From positions 25,566-89,565 of the forward strand of contig NZ_VUNI01000012.1 of NCBI RefSeq assembly GCF_009695765.1: DNA of 64,000 nt, written 5' to 3'. Below are positions 50,363-59,048 of the stretch, piece by piece. The position numbers and the translations under genes are program-made. The notes beneath the pieces were generated by a model that saw nothing but the letters and a program-made list of their open reading frames with translations, was not told where the DNA came from and did not search any database. The stretch is from Roseburia porci. GTDB taxonomy: Bacteria; Bacillota; Clostridia; Lachnospirales; Lachnospiraceae. How positions within the stretch are numbered: position 1 is the stretch's first letter; every line of letters starts with the position of its first letter.

Positions 50363-51714
50363 AAAAACTGAATTCGCCACTGTCTCTCTTCCATATATAC
50401 ACGATTCTTCACGACCTGGAACCGGATTGTGCATTTTTAGATTCTTCCCTGCAAAACGATCTCGGAACGTATTCCATCATCGGATTTCGTCCTTATCTGA
50501 CACTCAAAAAAGAGCGGGATATTTTTACCGTTAATCATGTAGTACAGACTGACACTACCTTTGAAGAATATACTAAAAACTATCTACAAAGCCATCCGGA
50601 CACAAACGATACTGCTTTACCGATCGTATCCGGAGCCATCGGGTATTTTTCCTATGACTACGGCCGCATCCGGCATAAAATCGCCTCTTCCGATCAGGAG
50701 CTTTTATCGATCCCGGAAGCCATCCTGACCTTTTATGATGCTTTTCTCATAGAAGACCACCAGGCAAAAGAGATCTCACTCTGTGCAAATGGAATGACAC
50801 AGAATGCAGATACTCTGATCCAGGAGATTGAAACAATTCTTTCCAATCACATGTCTTCCACTCCCGACGCCCCGGATACACCTGTGACATCCGTGCCAGC
50901 TTGTTGTATACATTCGGATTTTACGGAAGATGCCTACAAAAATGCCATCAAACGGCTTCAGACTTACATGACAGACGGCGATATTTATGTTGCAAATATG
51001 ACTCAGCAGTTTACGATCCAAAGCTGCCGTAAACCATTTGAAGTGTTTGCACGGCTTCGAAAAGAGAATCCTTCTCCTTTTGGTGCCTACCTTGATTATC
51101 CGGATTTTCAGATTATCTGTGCCTCTCCGGAGCGTTTCTTAAAGATGCAGAAAGGACATATCACCACGCGTCCGATCAAAGGTACCTGTCCTCGCGGCAC
51201 AACTCCGGAAGAAGACGAAATGCTGTATCAGAAACTCCTTCACTCCAATAAAGATAAAAGTGAACTTCTGATGATCGTTGATCTGGAACGCAACGATCTG
51301 AACCGAGTCTGCAAACCACAAAGTGTTCAGGTAACGGAACTTTTTACCGTCGAAGCCTATGCAACGGTTTTTCACCTGGTATCCAATATTGAAGGAGATC
51401 TGCGTGAAGACAAAAACGTAATGGATCTTCTGGAATCCGTTTTTCCCGGAGGCTCGATCACAGGTGCACCAAAACAGCGGGCGATGGAGATCATCGATGA
51501 ACTGGAACTCTGCAAACGGAATCTCTACACGGGATCTCTCGGTTATCTCACACTCGATGGAGACTGCGATTTCAATATCGTGATCCGTACGGCTGTGCAT
51601 CAAAACGGCAGCTATTACCTCGGTGTTGGCGGCGGAATCACAGTAGAATCTGATCCTCAGGCCGAATACGAGGAAACTCTGCTCAAGGCAAAAGCAATTT
51701 TAAATGTATTATAG
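50338..51714 (+). CDS. pabB: PabB, aminodeoxychorismate synthase component I
   Basis: 458 residues with CGGAGG upstream. Chorismate-binding C-terminal domain with SPERFLKMQKGHITTRPIKG; the PIKGT motif with its lysine marks PabB rather than TrpE (PIAGT). VDLERNDLNRVC, VFPGGSITGAPKQRAMEII and GSLGYLTLDGDCDFNIVIRT follow. It turns chorismate plus ammonia into 4-amino-4-deoxychorismate for folate synthesis. Confidence 0.92.
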   Translation: MHKKKRILKKLNSPLSLFHIYTILHDLEPDCAFLDSSLQNDLGTYSIIGFRPYLTLKKERDIFTVNHVVQTDTTFEEYTKNYLQSHPDTNDTALPIVSGAIGYFSYDYGRIRHKIASSDQELLSIPEAILTFYDAFLIEDHQAKEISLCANGMTQNADTLIQEIETILSNHMSSTPDAPDTPVTSVPACCIHSDFTEDAYKNAIKRLQTYMTDGDIYVANMTQQFTIQSCRKPFEVFARLRKENPSPFGAYLDYPDFQIICASPERFLKMQKGHITTRPIKGTCPRGTTPEEDEMLYQKLLHSNKDKSELLMIVDLERNDLNRVCKPQSVQVTELFTVEAYATVFHLVSNIEGDLREDKNVMDLLESVFPGGSITGAPKQRAMEIIDELELCKRNLYTGSLGYLTLDGDCDFNIVIRTAVHQNGSYYLGVGGGITVESDPQAEYEETLLKAKAILNVL

Positions 51715-51745
51715 ACATCTGCCATGATCATGAAAGGACTTACTT

Positions 51746-52492
51746 ATGAATATTAATTTTGACGAATGCTATCAATTCGGACTTGGCGCATTTGAAACCA
51801 TAGCCATCGAACACGGTCATCCTGTTTTCCTGTCCAAACATCTTGCAAGACTTGACCGCGCTGCCGATTTTCTCGGGCTTAATTCCTGTGCTGTCAGAAA
51901 TATCAATCCGGATGCGATCACTTCTTATCTGAATGAACAGGAAGAAAATGGGACTTCACTGTCACACTGTGCACTAAAGATCATGATTTCCAAGGAAAAT
52001 ACCATTTACCATATCCGTTCTAACCCATACGCTCCTGTCCATTATGAGAAAGGCTTTGTTATGGATTTTTCCAGTGTCATGCGCAATGAAAGTTCGCCTC
52101 TCACCTACCACAAAACCATGAACTACGGCGACTGTATCTTAGAAAAACGTCTCGCAGCCAGGCAGGGAATGAACGAACGGATCTTCCAAAACAGCAAAGG
52201 GGAAATCTGTGAAGGAACGGTCAGCAATATCTTTTTCGTACGCGACCAGAAGCTTTTTACCCCGAAGATTTCCTGCGGTCTGCTTCCCGGCATACTCCGC
52301 GAATACCTGTGCGAATCCTTCCACGTAGAGGAAACGGTGATTCTGCCTTCTGATCTTGATCAATATCAGGAATGCTTTGTGACCAACTCTCTGATGGGCA
52401 TTATGCCGGTAAAAAAACTGGCCGGACATAATTTCTCCAAAAGAGATATGTCTGACCAGCTTTTAGACGCTTATAAACAGTTAATTCTCTAA
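51746..52492 (+). CDS. pabC: PabC, aminodeoxychorismate lyase (class IV PLP enzyme)
   Basis: 248 residues, AAAGGAC upstream. Fold-type IV aminotransferase: FGLGAFETIAIEHG start, the PLP lysine in YHKTMNYGDCILEKRLAARQ, the Glu of GEICEGTVSNIFFV and SCGLLPGILREYL. As last gene of a pabABC set it releases pyruvate to give p-aminobenzoate. A general branched-chain or D-amino acid transaminase is unlikely in this context. Confidence 0.88.
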   Translation: MNINFDECYQFGLGAFETIAIEHGHPVFLSKHLARLDRAADFLGLNSCAVRNINPDAITSYLNEQEENGTSLSHCALKIMISKENTIYHIRSNPYAPVHYEKGFVMDFSSVMRNESSPLTYHKTMNYGDCILEKRLAARQGMNERIFQNSKGEICEGTVSNIFFVRDQKLFTPKISCGLLPGILREYLCESFHVEETVILPSDLDQYQECFVTNSLMGIMPVKKLAGHNFSKRDMSDQLLDAYKQLIL

Positions 52493-52518
52493 GCGGTTTC
52501 CGTTATGCGCAGATTTAC

Positions 52519-53643
52519 TTATCTGAGCAGTTCCTGAAGGAATTTCTCTGCCCCTGCGCTTTTTCCAAGCTCTCCGAATTCATTCGAGTACAGGATGACT
52601 TCTATCTGCATTTTTCCTGCGCTCCGCTTATTTACATAAAACATGATTTTTTCCACAAGATCTGCCATAACTGCATCCTTTTTTCCACAGGAATCCAGTA
52701 TTCTCACGGCTTCTTCCGTTGTAACACACGAAAGGATCTCCTCCAGCTGTTCCAGTGGGACATGATTGCGGAGAGCTGTCGCTACCAGAATCTCCATACG
52801 GCAGTCTCCCTCTCGGGAATGCGTATTCATGATTCCTCCGGCCACTTTTACAAGTTTACCAATATGTCCCGTCAGAAGCATTCTTTCAAATCCAATATCA
52901 ACGGCCATGTCAATGGTATCTCCGATAAAGTTACTGCATTTGACGCTGGCATCCAGGTCATATCCATATGCACGTTTCATAAAATCCAGACCATAATTTC
53001 CCGGAGACACTGCTGCAATTGTCATGCCCTGTGCGTATTTCTGCCGCAATTCCACACGGATCGTATCAAGAAGAGCCTGACTGCTCATCGGTTCCACAAT
53101 TCCGCTTGTGCCAAGGATCGAAATCCCATCAATGATTCCAAGCCTCGGATTAAATGTCTTTTCTGCAAGTTCTTCCCCCTGTGGCACAGAGATTTCAACA
53201 TCCAGACCGCCCCTGTAATCAAACAGCCTGCACACTTCCAAAACTTCTTTTTCAATCATCTCCCGTGGCACATGATTGATTGCCGCATTTCCGACCGGCT
53301 GATCAAGTCCAGGTTTGGTAACTCTTCCAACCCCGGTTCCACCTTCGATGCGGATGTGAGGCTGTCCGCTTTCTCCCGGCTGTTCTCCATCTGTATCTGA
53401 AAAGCCAACTTTTGCACATATATGTGCCCCCGTCGTAATATCCGGGTCATCTCCGCCGTCTTTCACCACTCCGCAGCTTACCACATTCTCAGTCCTCACG
53501 ATGTCCACGATCACGGCATCAAACAAAATTCCTTTGGGCGTCTCGATCGTAATCTGTTTTTTCTCATTTCCGGATAAAAGCATGTATGCTGCTGCCTTTG
53601 CCGCTGCTGCTGCACAGCTTCCTGTTGTAAATCCATATCTCAT
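52519..53643 (-). CDS. cbiD: CbiD, cobalt-precorrin-5B C1-methyltransferase
   Basis: 374 residues. The N-terminus RYGFTTGSCAAAAAKAAAYM is the CbiD hallmark; SCGVVKDGGDDPDITTGAHI, GTGVGRVTKPGLDQPVGNAA INHVPR (read in two parts) and GDTIDMAVDIGFERMLLTGH follow. It methylates C1 with AdoMet in the anaerobic (cobalt-early) corrin pathway. Last gene of the cluster, 11 nt after cbiC. Confidence 0.95.
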   Translation of the reverse strand: MRYGFTTGSCAAAAAKAAAYMLLSGNEKKQITIETPKGILFDAVIVDIVRTENVVSCGVVKDGGDDPDITTGAHICAKVGFSDTDGEQPGESGQPHIRIEGGTGVGRVTKPGLDQPVGNAAINHVPREMIEKEVLEVCRLFDYRGGLDVEISVPQGEELAEKTFNPRLGIIDGISILGTSGIVEPMSSQALLDTIRVELRQKYAQGMTIAAVSPGNYGLDFMKRAYGYDLDASVKCSNFIGDTIDMAVDIGFERMLLTGHIGKLVKVAGGIMNTHSREGDCRMEILVATALRNHVPLEQLEEILSCVTTEEAVRILDSCGKKDAVMADLVEKIMFYVNKRSAGKMQIEVILYSNEFGELGKSAGAEKFLQELLR

Positions 53644-53654
53644 GACAGTTTCCT

Positions 53655-54281
53655 CTACAACTGATACAAAATTGCATTACAGATGGCTGCTGCAACGTTG
53701 CTTCCACCCTTGCGTCCACGGTTCACAATATGTGGAACATCGGTCTTTAAGATCAGTTCTTTTGCTGCAACCACATTGACAAACCCTACTGGTACTCCAA
53801 TGATAAATGCTGGACGAAATCCGGTCTGCTCCATTAATTCATACAGACTGATGAGTGCTGTCGGTGCATTTCCGATTGCAAAGATCACCGGCTTTTCAAT
53901 TGCGGCGGCTTTTTCCATGCTGACTGTTGCTCGTGTCACCTTGCGTTCCTTTGCCTCTTTTGCCACTTCTTCATCCGCCATAAAACAATGTGCCGTTCCT
54001 CCATAACGTGCAAGTACTTTCTTATTAATACCCGCGAGTGCCATATTCGTGTCTGTTACAATATCCGCACCATTTCGGATCAGCTCCTTCGCAATCTCCA
54101 CTGCATGTTCAGAATATGTCATTGTCTCTGCATAATCAAAGTCTGCACTGGTATGAATGACCCGTTTCGTCACAAGTTCCTGATCTTTTGGCAGAACAAT
54201 GTTTCGCTCCTCCAGTTCCCTGGAAATAATCTCAAAGCTTCGTTTTTCAATGTCTCCCGGCAATACATACTCAATGTTTTC
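53655..54281 (-). CDS. cbiC: CbiC, cobalt-precorrin-8 methylmutase
   Basis: 208 residues from the ATG at 54281 (GAAGGG upstream), overlapping the end of cobD by 11 nt. FEIISREL, catalytic His in RVIHTSADFDYAETMTYSEH, DTNMALAGINKKVLARYGG and IGVPVGFVNVVAAKE identify the methyl-shifting enzyme that gives cobyrinic acid. Length is normal. Confidence 0.95.
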   Translation of the reverse strand, partial: ENIEYVLPGDIEKRSFEIISRELEERNIVLPKDQELVTKRVIHTSADFDYAETMTYSEHAVEIAKELIRNGADIVTDTNMALAGINKKVLARYGGTAHCFMADEEVAKEAKERKVTRATVSMEKAAAIEKPVIFAIGNAPTALISLYELMEQTGFRPAFIIGVPVGFVNVVAAKELILKTDVPHIVNRGRKGGSNVAAAICNAILYQL

Positions 54282-55338
54282 CATGGTTTTTCCCTTCTTT
54301 TTGCTCAATATCCTGTAATTCCTGTATCAGTATCGTGTTTTCTTTGTGTTCTTTCACTGCAATCCGGTAAAATCCTTCATCAAGGCCACGGTAATTGCTG
54401 CAATCCCGGATCAGTATCTGCCTCTCAAGAAGTCTCGCGGCCAGCGGAAGGTCTGTCTGTAAAAGCAGATAATCCGCCCTTCCCGGATAAACCGTAATTC
54501 CAAGTTCCGATAATGCCTGGATCAGATATTCCCGTTCTTTCTGCACGATTGCAACTGTCCGGTTCCGATATTCCTTTTCATCCAGTGCTGCGCATCCCGC
54601 CATCTGTGCAAACACAGACAGATTCCACTCCGGCAGCTGCTTCCGGATCTGTTCATACAATTTGTGATCTCCAGTCATCAGATATCCAAGCCGCACACCT
54701 GGTATCGCATATAATTTCGTAAACGCTCTTACAACCACAACATTCGGATACTGCTCCCAGTGATCTTTGTCAGCTCCAAAGCCATTTTCCCCGGTAAATT
54801 CGAGAAAGCATTCATCCAGTACAACCCGGATGCCTTTCCTGAGACAATGCTCACAAAGTTTCATAAGAAATGCTTCTGATAAGATATTTCCTACCGGATT
54901 GTTTGGATTTGCAAGAAACAGCAGATCCATGTCTTCTGTCAGTGCCTCATAAATCCCTTCATCCAGACAAAATCCCTGCGCTTCTTTCATTTCATAGAAA
55001 ATGATTTCTGCACCGGATGCCTGCGCTGCCCATTCATAACCATAAAAAGAAGGAACCGGAATCAGTATTTTTTTCGGTTTTACTGCATGAACGACAGCCA
55101 TAAAAAGCTCTGACGCCCCATTTCCACATAGAATCCCGGCATTCCCCGCGTTCTCCACATCACGAATACGTTCTGTCAACCTCTGTGCATGAATATCCGG
55201 GTAACGTTCCGACAGATCAACCGATTCCTGCAGGGCTTCCTTTACAGACTGTGGAATTCCCTGCGGATTGATATTTACAGAAAAATCAAGTTTTACGTGA
55301 TTGCGGTAAATGTCTCCGCCATGAATCATTTTTGTCAC
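54271..55338 (-). CDS. cobD: CobD, L-threonine-O-3-phosphate decarboxylase
   Basis: 355 residues from GTG 55338 with AAAGGAAAAA upstream. The start MIHGGDIYRNHVKLDFSVNI NPQG and GNGASELFMAVVHAV, VPSFYGYEWAAQASGAEI, LANPNNPVGNI, VLDECFLEF and the PLP-lysine region VVVRAFTKLYAIPGVRLGYL are those of class-I aminotransferase-fold decarboxylases. It makes (R)-1-amino-2-propanol phosphate for the nucleotide loop. Structured element copy B lies between it and cbiB. Confidence 0.93.
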   Translation of the reverse strand: MTKMIHGGDIYRNHVKLDFSVNINPQGIPQSVKEALQESVDLSERYPDIHAQRLTERIRDVENAGNAGILCGNGASELFMAVVHAVKPKKILIPVPSFYGYEWAAQASGAEIIFYEMKEAQGFCLDEGIYEALTEDMDLLFLANPNNPVGNILSEAFLMKLCEHCLRKGIRVVLDECFLEFTGENGFGADKDHWEQYPNVVVVRAFTKLYAIPGVRLGYLMTGDHKLYEQIRKQLPEWNLSVFAQMAGCAALDEKEYRNRTVAIVQKEREYLIQALSELGITVYPGRADYLLLQTDLPLAARLLERQILIRDCSNYRGLDEGFYRIAVKEHKENTILIQELQDIEQKEGKNHGKH

Positions 55339-55367
55339 ACTTTTTCCTTTCCCTTCTACGTTATGAT

Positions 55368-55576
55368 CCGGATAATTGCAAGCCCTGTATAAAGACTGCT
55401 AAACATGGAATACAAGGACAGATAATTACAGGCACGCTCTCGCTGCTCATCGCTGGCAACGGTACATAAGGCGCTAAAGCACACCGCCTAAGTACCGGCC
55501 GCTCTGAAGCACCTGCTAATTACCTGTCCTTGCATTCCATGTCCAAAACAACTTCATAAGCTTTGTAATTATCTGG
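55368..55576. ncRNA. Structured palindromic element, copy B (cobalamin operon)
   Basis: Core 55404-55541 matches copy A: the blocks CTCATCGCTGGCAACGG, TAAGTACCGGCCGCTCTGAA and GCACCTG are identical. The main stem is different in sequence but paired (CATGGAAT..., 55404-55421 with 55524-55541). Three stem positions pair as G-U only if read from the minus strand. Outer arms CCGGATAATTGCAAG (55368-55382) and 55561-55576 end exactly at the cbiB stop. Typed ncRNA by inference. Confidence 0.6.
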
Positions 55577-56563
55577 TTAACTAAGCAGGCACAAAATCAA
55601 TATACATAGTATCTCGCAGATTGCGGCGGTCCGATACATCAGTTCATTTACTCTTGGAATGTCTTCTATCTCCACCGGATATGTCGCGTCCCCGATATAC
55701 GGTTTTTTAACAATTTTGCCAAAATAACTTGCATCACCCGCCAGTCTGATGCCAAGTGCTCCTGCACACACACTCTCGGTCTGTGCCGAATTCGGGCTTG
55801 CATGACAGAAACGGTCCCTTTTCCAGATCTTATATGCTCTGCGGCAGACCACTGTCCTGCGCTCACCTTTCCGGAAATCCCTGTCTGTAAACAGACATGC
55901 AAAAATCATAAGTAATACACTGATCCGCGCCGGGATAAAGTTTACAACATCATCCAGCTTAGCTGCAGCTCTTCCAAACAGCATATACCGGTCATTTTTG
56001 TAACCGACCATAGAATCCATGGTGTTTATGGCTTTATACAAAAAGCCAAGCACGGGGCCTCCGATTGCTGTATAGATCATCGGTGCGATCACACCGTCTG
56101 ACGTATTCTCCGCAACTGTCTCGATTGCAGCTTTTGCAACTCCTGTCTGATCAAGCTGTGCCGTATCTCTTCCCACAATCATGGAAACAGCCTTACGCGA
56201 AGCTTCGATATCTCCGGTCTCCAGCGCCTGATATACCTTCATACTTTCCACTTTCAGACATTTGGCAGCCAGAATCTGATACGTCATGATACTTTCCAGG
56301 ATTACGCCTGCCGGAAGCCAGATCCGATAAGCCAGAATAAGAAGAGCCGCGGTTACCGCTACGGTACTTCCCGTCACTGCCAGTACCAGGATTACACCTC
56401 TGAAAAAAGGATTTTTTTTATCATTTTCCCCTAATAATTTCCGGTCAAGTGCAGCAATCAGATTGCCGATCAGCCGGATTGGATGTGGCAGCCAGTATGG
56501 ATCGCCAAAGAGCATATCCAGTATGAATCCCACAAAAAATGCCAATATATGATAACCTGCCAT
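55577..56563 (-). CDS. cbiB: CbiB, adenosylcobinamide-phosphate synthase
   Basis: 328 residues, GGAG 8 nt before the ATG. Membrane protein with several helices: FILDMLFGDPYWLPHPIRLI GNLI, ENTSDGVIAPMIYTAIGGPV, MDSMVGYKNDRYMLFGRAAA KLDDV and HASPNSAQTESVCAGALGIR. It attaches the aminopropanol phosphate made by CobD to adenosylcobyric acid at the membrane. Motifs are complete and the length is usual. Confidence 0.93.
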   Translation of the reverse strand: MAGYHILAFFVGFILDMLFGDPYWLPHPIRLIGNLIAALDRKLLGENDKKNPFFRGVILVLAVTGSTVAVTAALLILAYRIWLPAGVILESIMTYQILAAKCLKVESMKVYQALETGDIEASRKAVSMIVGRDTAQLDQTGVAKAAIETVAENTSDGVIAPMIYTAIGGPVLGFLYKAINTMDSMVGYKNDRYMLFGRAAAKLDDVVNFIPARISVLLMIFACLFTDRDFRKGERRTVVCRRAYKIWKRDRFCHASPNSAQTESVCAGALGIRLAGDASYFGKIVKKPYIGDATYPVEIEDIPRVNELMYRTAAICEILCILILCLLS

Positions 56564-56578
56564 CGGTTTTACTCCATT

Positions 56579-57193
56579 CTACTCTATTATTGTCCAGCCT
56601 GCTTCCTTTGTCCATTGCACAAGATAGCTGCCGCCGTTTGGAAGCTGATAATCGTAATAATCACCTCCAAGCAGCTGACTGAGTACCGCCATGATTGTTC
56701 CACCATGGACAATACAACAGATCCTGTGAACCGGATCCACTTCCTTTTTTAACTGCTCCTGCAAAAATGCAAATCCTTCCATAGAGCGCTTTATAAATTC
56801 TGCCCGGGATTCGCCTCCCGGAAATGCAGTCGTTCCACCGCTGTCAATCCACGCCTGATAATCTGGATTACCATTCAATTCACGGTAGTTTTTATACTCA
56901 AATTGCCCAAAATCCATCTCGCACCATTGTGGGATCACACGGATCTGCTTTTTTTCTCCCTGTTCAAAAAGCAGCTGTGCCGTCTCAAGGCACCGCTTCA
57001 TTGGAGAACTGTATACTTTATCCTCATGCCCAAGCAGCCACTCGTTCGTTTTCCACTGGTCGATCAGTCTGCGTGCCCCTTCTGTGGAAAGCGGTTCATC
57101 CGTTGTCCCCAGATACCGGTGCTCCTTATTTGCAGCTGTCATTCCATGGCGGATCCATAAAATCTCTATTTTATCGTCTGTCCCAGTCCACAT
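56579..57193 (-). CDS. cobC: CobC, alpha-ribazole-phosphate phosphatase (histidine phosphatase)
   Basis: 204 residues with GGAGCGG before the ATG, overlapping the upstream gene by 28 nt. The phosphate loop ILWIRHGMTAANKEHRYLGT carries the phospho-His; YSSPMKRCLETAQLL, GQFEYKNYREL and CCIVHGGTIMAVL complete the family pattern. It dephosphorylates alpha-ribazole-5-phosphate or cobalamin-5-phosphate. Context supports CobC over a generic phosphoglycerate mutase. Confidence 0.88.
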   Translation of the reverse strand: MWTGTDDKIEILWIRHGMTAANKEHRYLGTTDEPLSTEGARRLIDQWKTNEWLLGHEDKVYSSPMKRCLETAQLLFEQGEKKQIRVIPQWCEMDFGQFEYKNYRELNGNPDYQAWIDSGGTTAFPGGESRAEFIKRSMEGFAFLQEQLKKEVDPVHRICCIVHGGTIMAVLSQLLGGDYYDYQLPNGGSYLVQWTKEAGWTIIE

Positions 57194-57564
57194 ATAATCC
57201 GCTCCACATGACAGGATTCGGATGCGATTCGGATCAGTATCCTGCCAAGCCTTTCTCTGTATTTTCTTTCAAACGGCTCCATCGGTATGATTCCGTTTCC
57301 AACTTCGTCACTGATAATCCAGATATCCGGATAACTGTGAATCAGCCGTTCTGTCTCTTTTTCTGCATCTTTCTTCTGCTCTAACAACTGACGGATCCAG
57401 CTGTGAAAATGATAAAAAACGACCTGTTTGTCCGCCTGAACTTTGAATAATTCCGAAAGCACATCCTGTTTGTCGCCGTCTGCTACAAAAAATTGCCTGT
57501 CACACGGTTTTTCCATGACGTAGTCCAGTTTTCCCTGGGCATAGCCGCCAATATATAGTTCCAT
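57166..57564 (-). CDS. Short CobU-like protein with altered P-loop
   Basis: 132 residues, GGGAG upstream. The start MELYIGGYAQGKLDYVMEKP is a CobU-type P-loop in which the Ser/Thr after GK is Leu. ISDEVGNGIIPMEPFERKYR and ERLGRI match the C-terminal CobU region. The GTP/His region between them is shorter than in CobU (about 190 residues). As a normal cobU lies 1.5 kb upstream, this paralogue is probably regulatory or has another step. Clostridia often carry such a second protein. Confidence 0.75.
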   Translation of the reverse strand: MELYIGGYAQGKLDYVMEKPCDRQFFVADGDKQDVLSELFKVQADKQVVFYHFHSWIRQLLEQKKDAEKETERLIHSYPDIWIISDEVGNGIIPMEPFERKYRERLGRILIRIASESCHVERIICGLGQTIK

Positions 57565-57614
57565 ATTCTTTCACTCCCAATGTTGTAATGTTATTACCAA
57601 TAATAATATCCCCA

Positions 57615-57651
57615 TTGACCATATAACAAAATTTATGTATAATTTTGTTAT
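57615..57651 (+). promoter_or_regulatory. Toxin-antitoxin promoter and operator
   Basis: TTGACC (57615-57620), 17-nt spacer and TATAAT (57638-57643). The inverted repeat ATAACAAAAT (57623-57632) and ATTTTGTTAT (57642-57651) spans spacer and -10 and is the likely autorepression site for the antitoxin. Confidence 0.75.
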
Positions 57652-57670
57652 CAAACAAGGAGGTGGTTTT

Positions 57671-57934
57671 ATGCCAACAATTAAATCAAGTGCTGATTTA
57701 AGGAATAATTATAACGAAATATCTACATTTTGTCATAATTATTCTGAACCAGTTTTCATTACGAAGAATGGAAAAGGTGATCTTGCTGTTATGAGCATTG
57801 AAACCTATGAGGAGTTAACCAACCGCTTCGAACTATACAATCAAATGAAAGAGGGCATGGATGATATCGCATCAGGCAACACACGTCTGTTTTCTGAAGC
57901 TATGGCTGACATTAGGAGTCGTCGCAATCGATGA
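57671..57934 (+). CDS. Phd/YefM-family antitoxin
   Basis: 87 residues from the ATG at 57671 with AAGGAGGTGG. IKSSADLRNNYNEISTFCHN and EPVFITKNGKGDLAVMSIET form the Phd/YefM DNA-binding fold; the C-terminal helix after residue 60 would wrap the toxin. The stop overlaps the toxin start (ATGA). It is oriented against the surrounding cobalamin genes. Confidence 0.92.
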   Translation: MPTIKSSADLRNNYNEISTFCHNYSEPVFITKNGKGDLAVMSIETYEELTNRFELYNQMKEGMDDIASGNTRLFSEAMADIRSRRNR

Positions 57935-58263
57935 GCTACCAGCTTCATATCACTTCCACAGCAGAACACGACATTATGCGCGCTGTGGATTACATAGAAT
58001 TTACTCTCAAAAATCCTGATGCCGCAAATAACCTGTTAGATATTGCAACCGAGCAGATCAATTCATTATCTGATCTGCCCCAGAAATTTCAACTGGTAGA
58101 TGATCCGGTATTAGCCAATTGGGGGATTCGATTCGTAATTATCAACCACTACCTTGCCTTTTACACGATTGATGAAGAAAAACAGATTGTAATCATAATC
58201 CGTTTTCTCTATCAGAAAAGCAACTGGACTTCCATTCTTCGCCAAGGGTTTCCACTTATTTAA
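57931..58263 (+). CDS. RelE/ParE-family toxin
   Basis: 110 residues, overlapping the antitoxin by 4 nt. YQLHITSTAEHDIMRAVDYI, NPDAANNLLDIATEQINSLS, then IRFVIINHYLAFYTIDEEKQ and IVIIIRFLYQKSNWTSIL, the RelE/ParE fold. ParE-like spacing of conserved residues makes gyrase or ribosome targeting equally possible. Complete. Confidence 0.9.
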   Translation: MSYQLHITSTAEHDIMRAVDYIEFTLKNPDAANNLLDIATEQINSLSDLPQKFQLVDDPVLANWGIRFVIINHYLAFYTIDEEKQIVIIIRFLYQKSNWTSILRQGFPLI

Positions 58264-58268
58264 AGCAT

Positions 58269-59033
58269 TCAGCCCACATATTGCATCACTGCCGCTGCAA
58301 CAACCATTGCCGCCTCACACACAGTGACAAAATACCCTGCCGTATCTCCGGTGATTCCGCCAAGTTCTTTGATACTTCGATATCTGTAATATGCGAAACT
58401 GCCAAGCGCAGCAAAAATCACTGCAATTCCTGTCCGTATGTCAATGACGAGCATCAGCCCAAAACAAAACAAAAGCTGAACATATAATGAAATTTTTACG
58501 ATCCACTCATGTGCACTGCTGGCAAACAGGTACAAAAGTCCATCCGATTTTGCAGATGGAAAACTGACAACTCCGATTCCACTCAGACAACGTGACGCGA
58601 AAAAGCCTGCTGCAAGTACTGCCATGCTCTTCCATTGCCGGATCTCCGAAAAAGCCCCGGCATAGATCAGATAATACAGCATCAGCATAATCACTGCAAA
58701 TGCTCCAATATGAGAATCCTTTAATATTTCCAGTTTACGCTCCCTGTTCTGATAGGAATGAAATGCATCCATCGTATCGACAAACCCATCTACGTGGAAG
58801 CCTCCGCTTATAATAAGCGGAATAGCTGTCCCGATCGCGGTATAGCAAAGTATTCCGATTCCAAGCCGTCCACAAAGCCAAAACCAGAGCAGTTCAAGTG
58901 CTCCGATCACCGCACCGATCCATGGGAAAAAGCAAAGCGTATAACGCATGTCCTCTTCCTTCCACTCAAACTGTGGAACCGGAATCTTTGAATATATGGA
59001 AAATGATATAAAAAACGATTTTATGATCCGCAT
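58269..59033 (-). CDS. cobS: CobS, adenosylcobinamide-GDP ribazoletransferase
   Basis: 254 residues, GAGG 8 nt upstream. FFISFSIYSKIPVPQFEWKE, FPWIGAVIGALELLWFWL, GGFHVDGFVDTMDAFHSYQN (metal-binding DGFxDTxD) and a C-terminal GITGDTAGYFVTVCEAAMVV are CobS signatures. Six to seven helices. It joins GDP-cobinamide and alpha-ribazole at the membrane. Followed by the antisense toxin-antitoxin pair. Confidence 0.95.
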   Translation of the reverse strand: MRIIKSFFISFSIYSKIPVPQFEWKEEDMRYTLCFFPWIGAVIGALELLWFWLCGRLGIGILCYTAIGTAIPLIISGGFHVDGFVDTMDAFHSYQNRERKLEILKDSHIGAFAVIMLMLYYLIYAGAFSEIRQWKSMAVLAAGFFASRCLSGIGVVSFPSAKSDGLLYLFASSAHEWIVKISLYVQLLFCFGLMLVIDIRTGIAVIFAALGSFAYYRYRSIKELGGITGDTAGYFVTVCEAAMVVAAAVMQYVG

Positions 59034-59048
59034 CCTGTTTTCCTCTCT

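Noticed and set aside
51139..51603. 154-codon minus-strand frame inside pabB
   Set aside because: Antisense shadow; pabB is complete with all family motifs.
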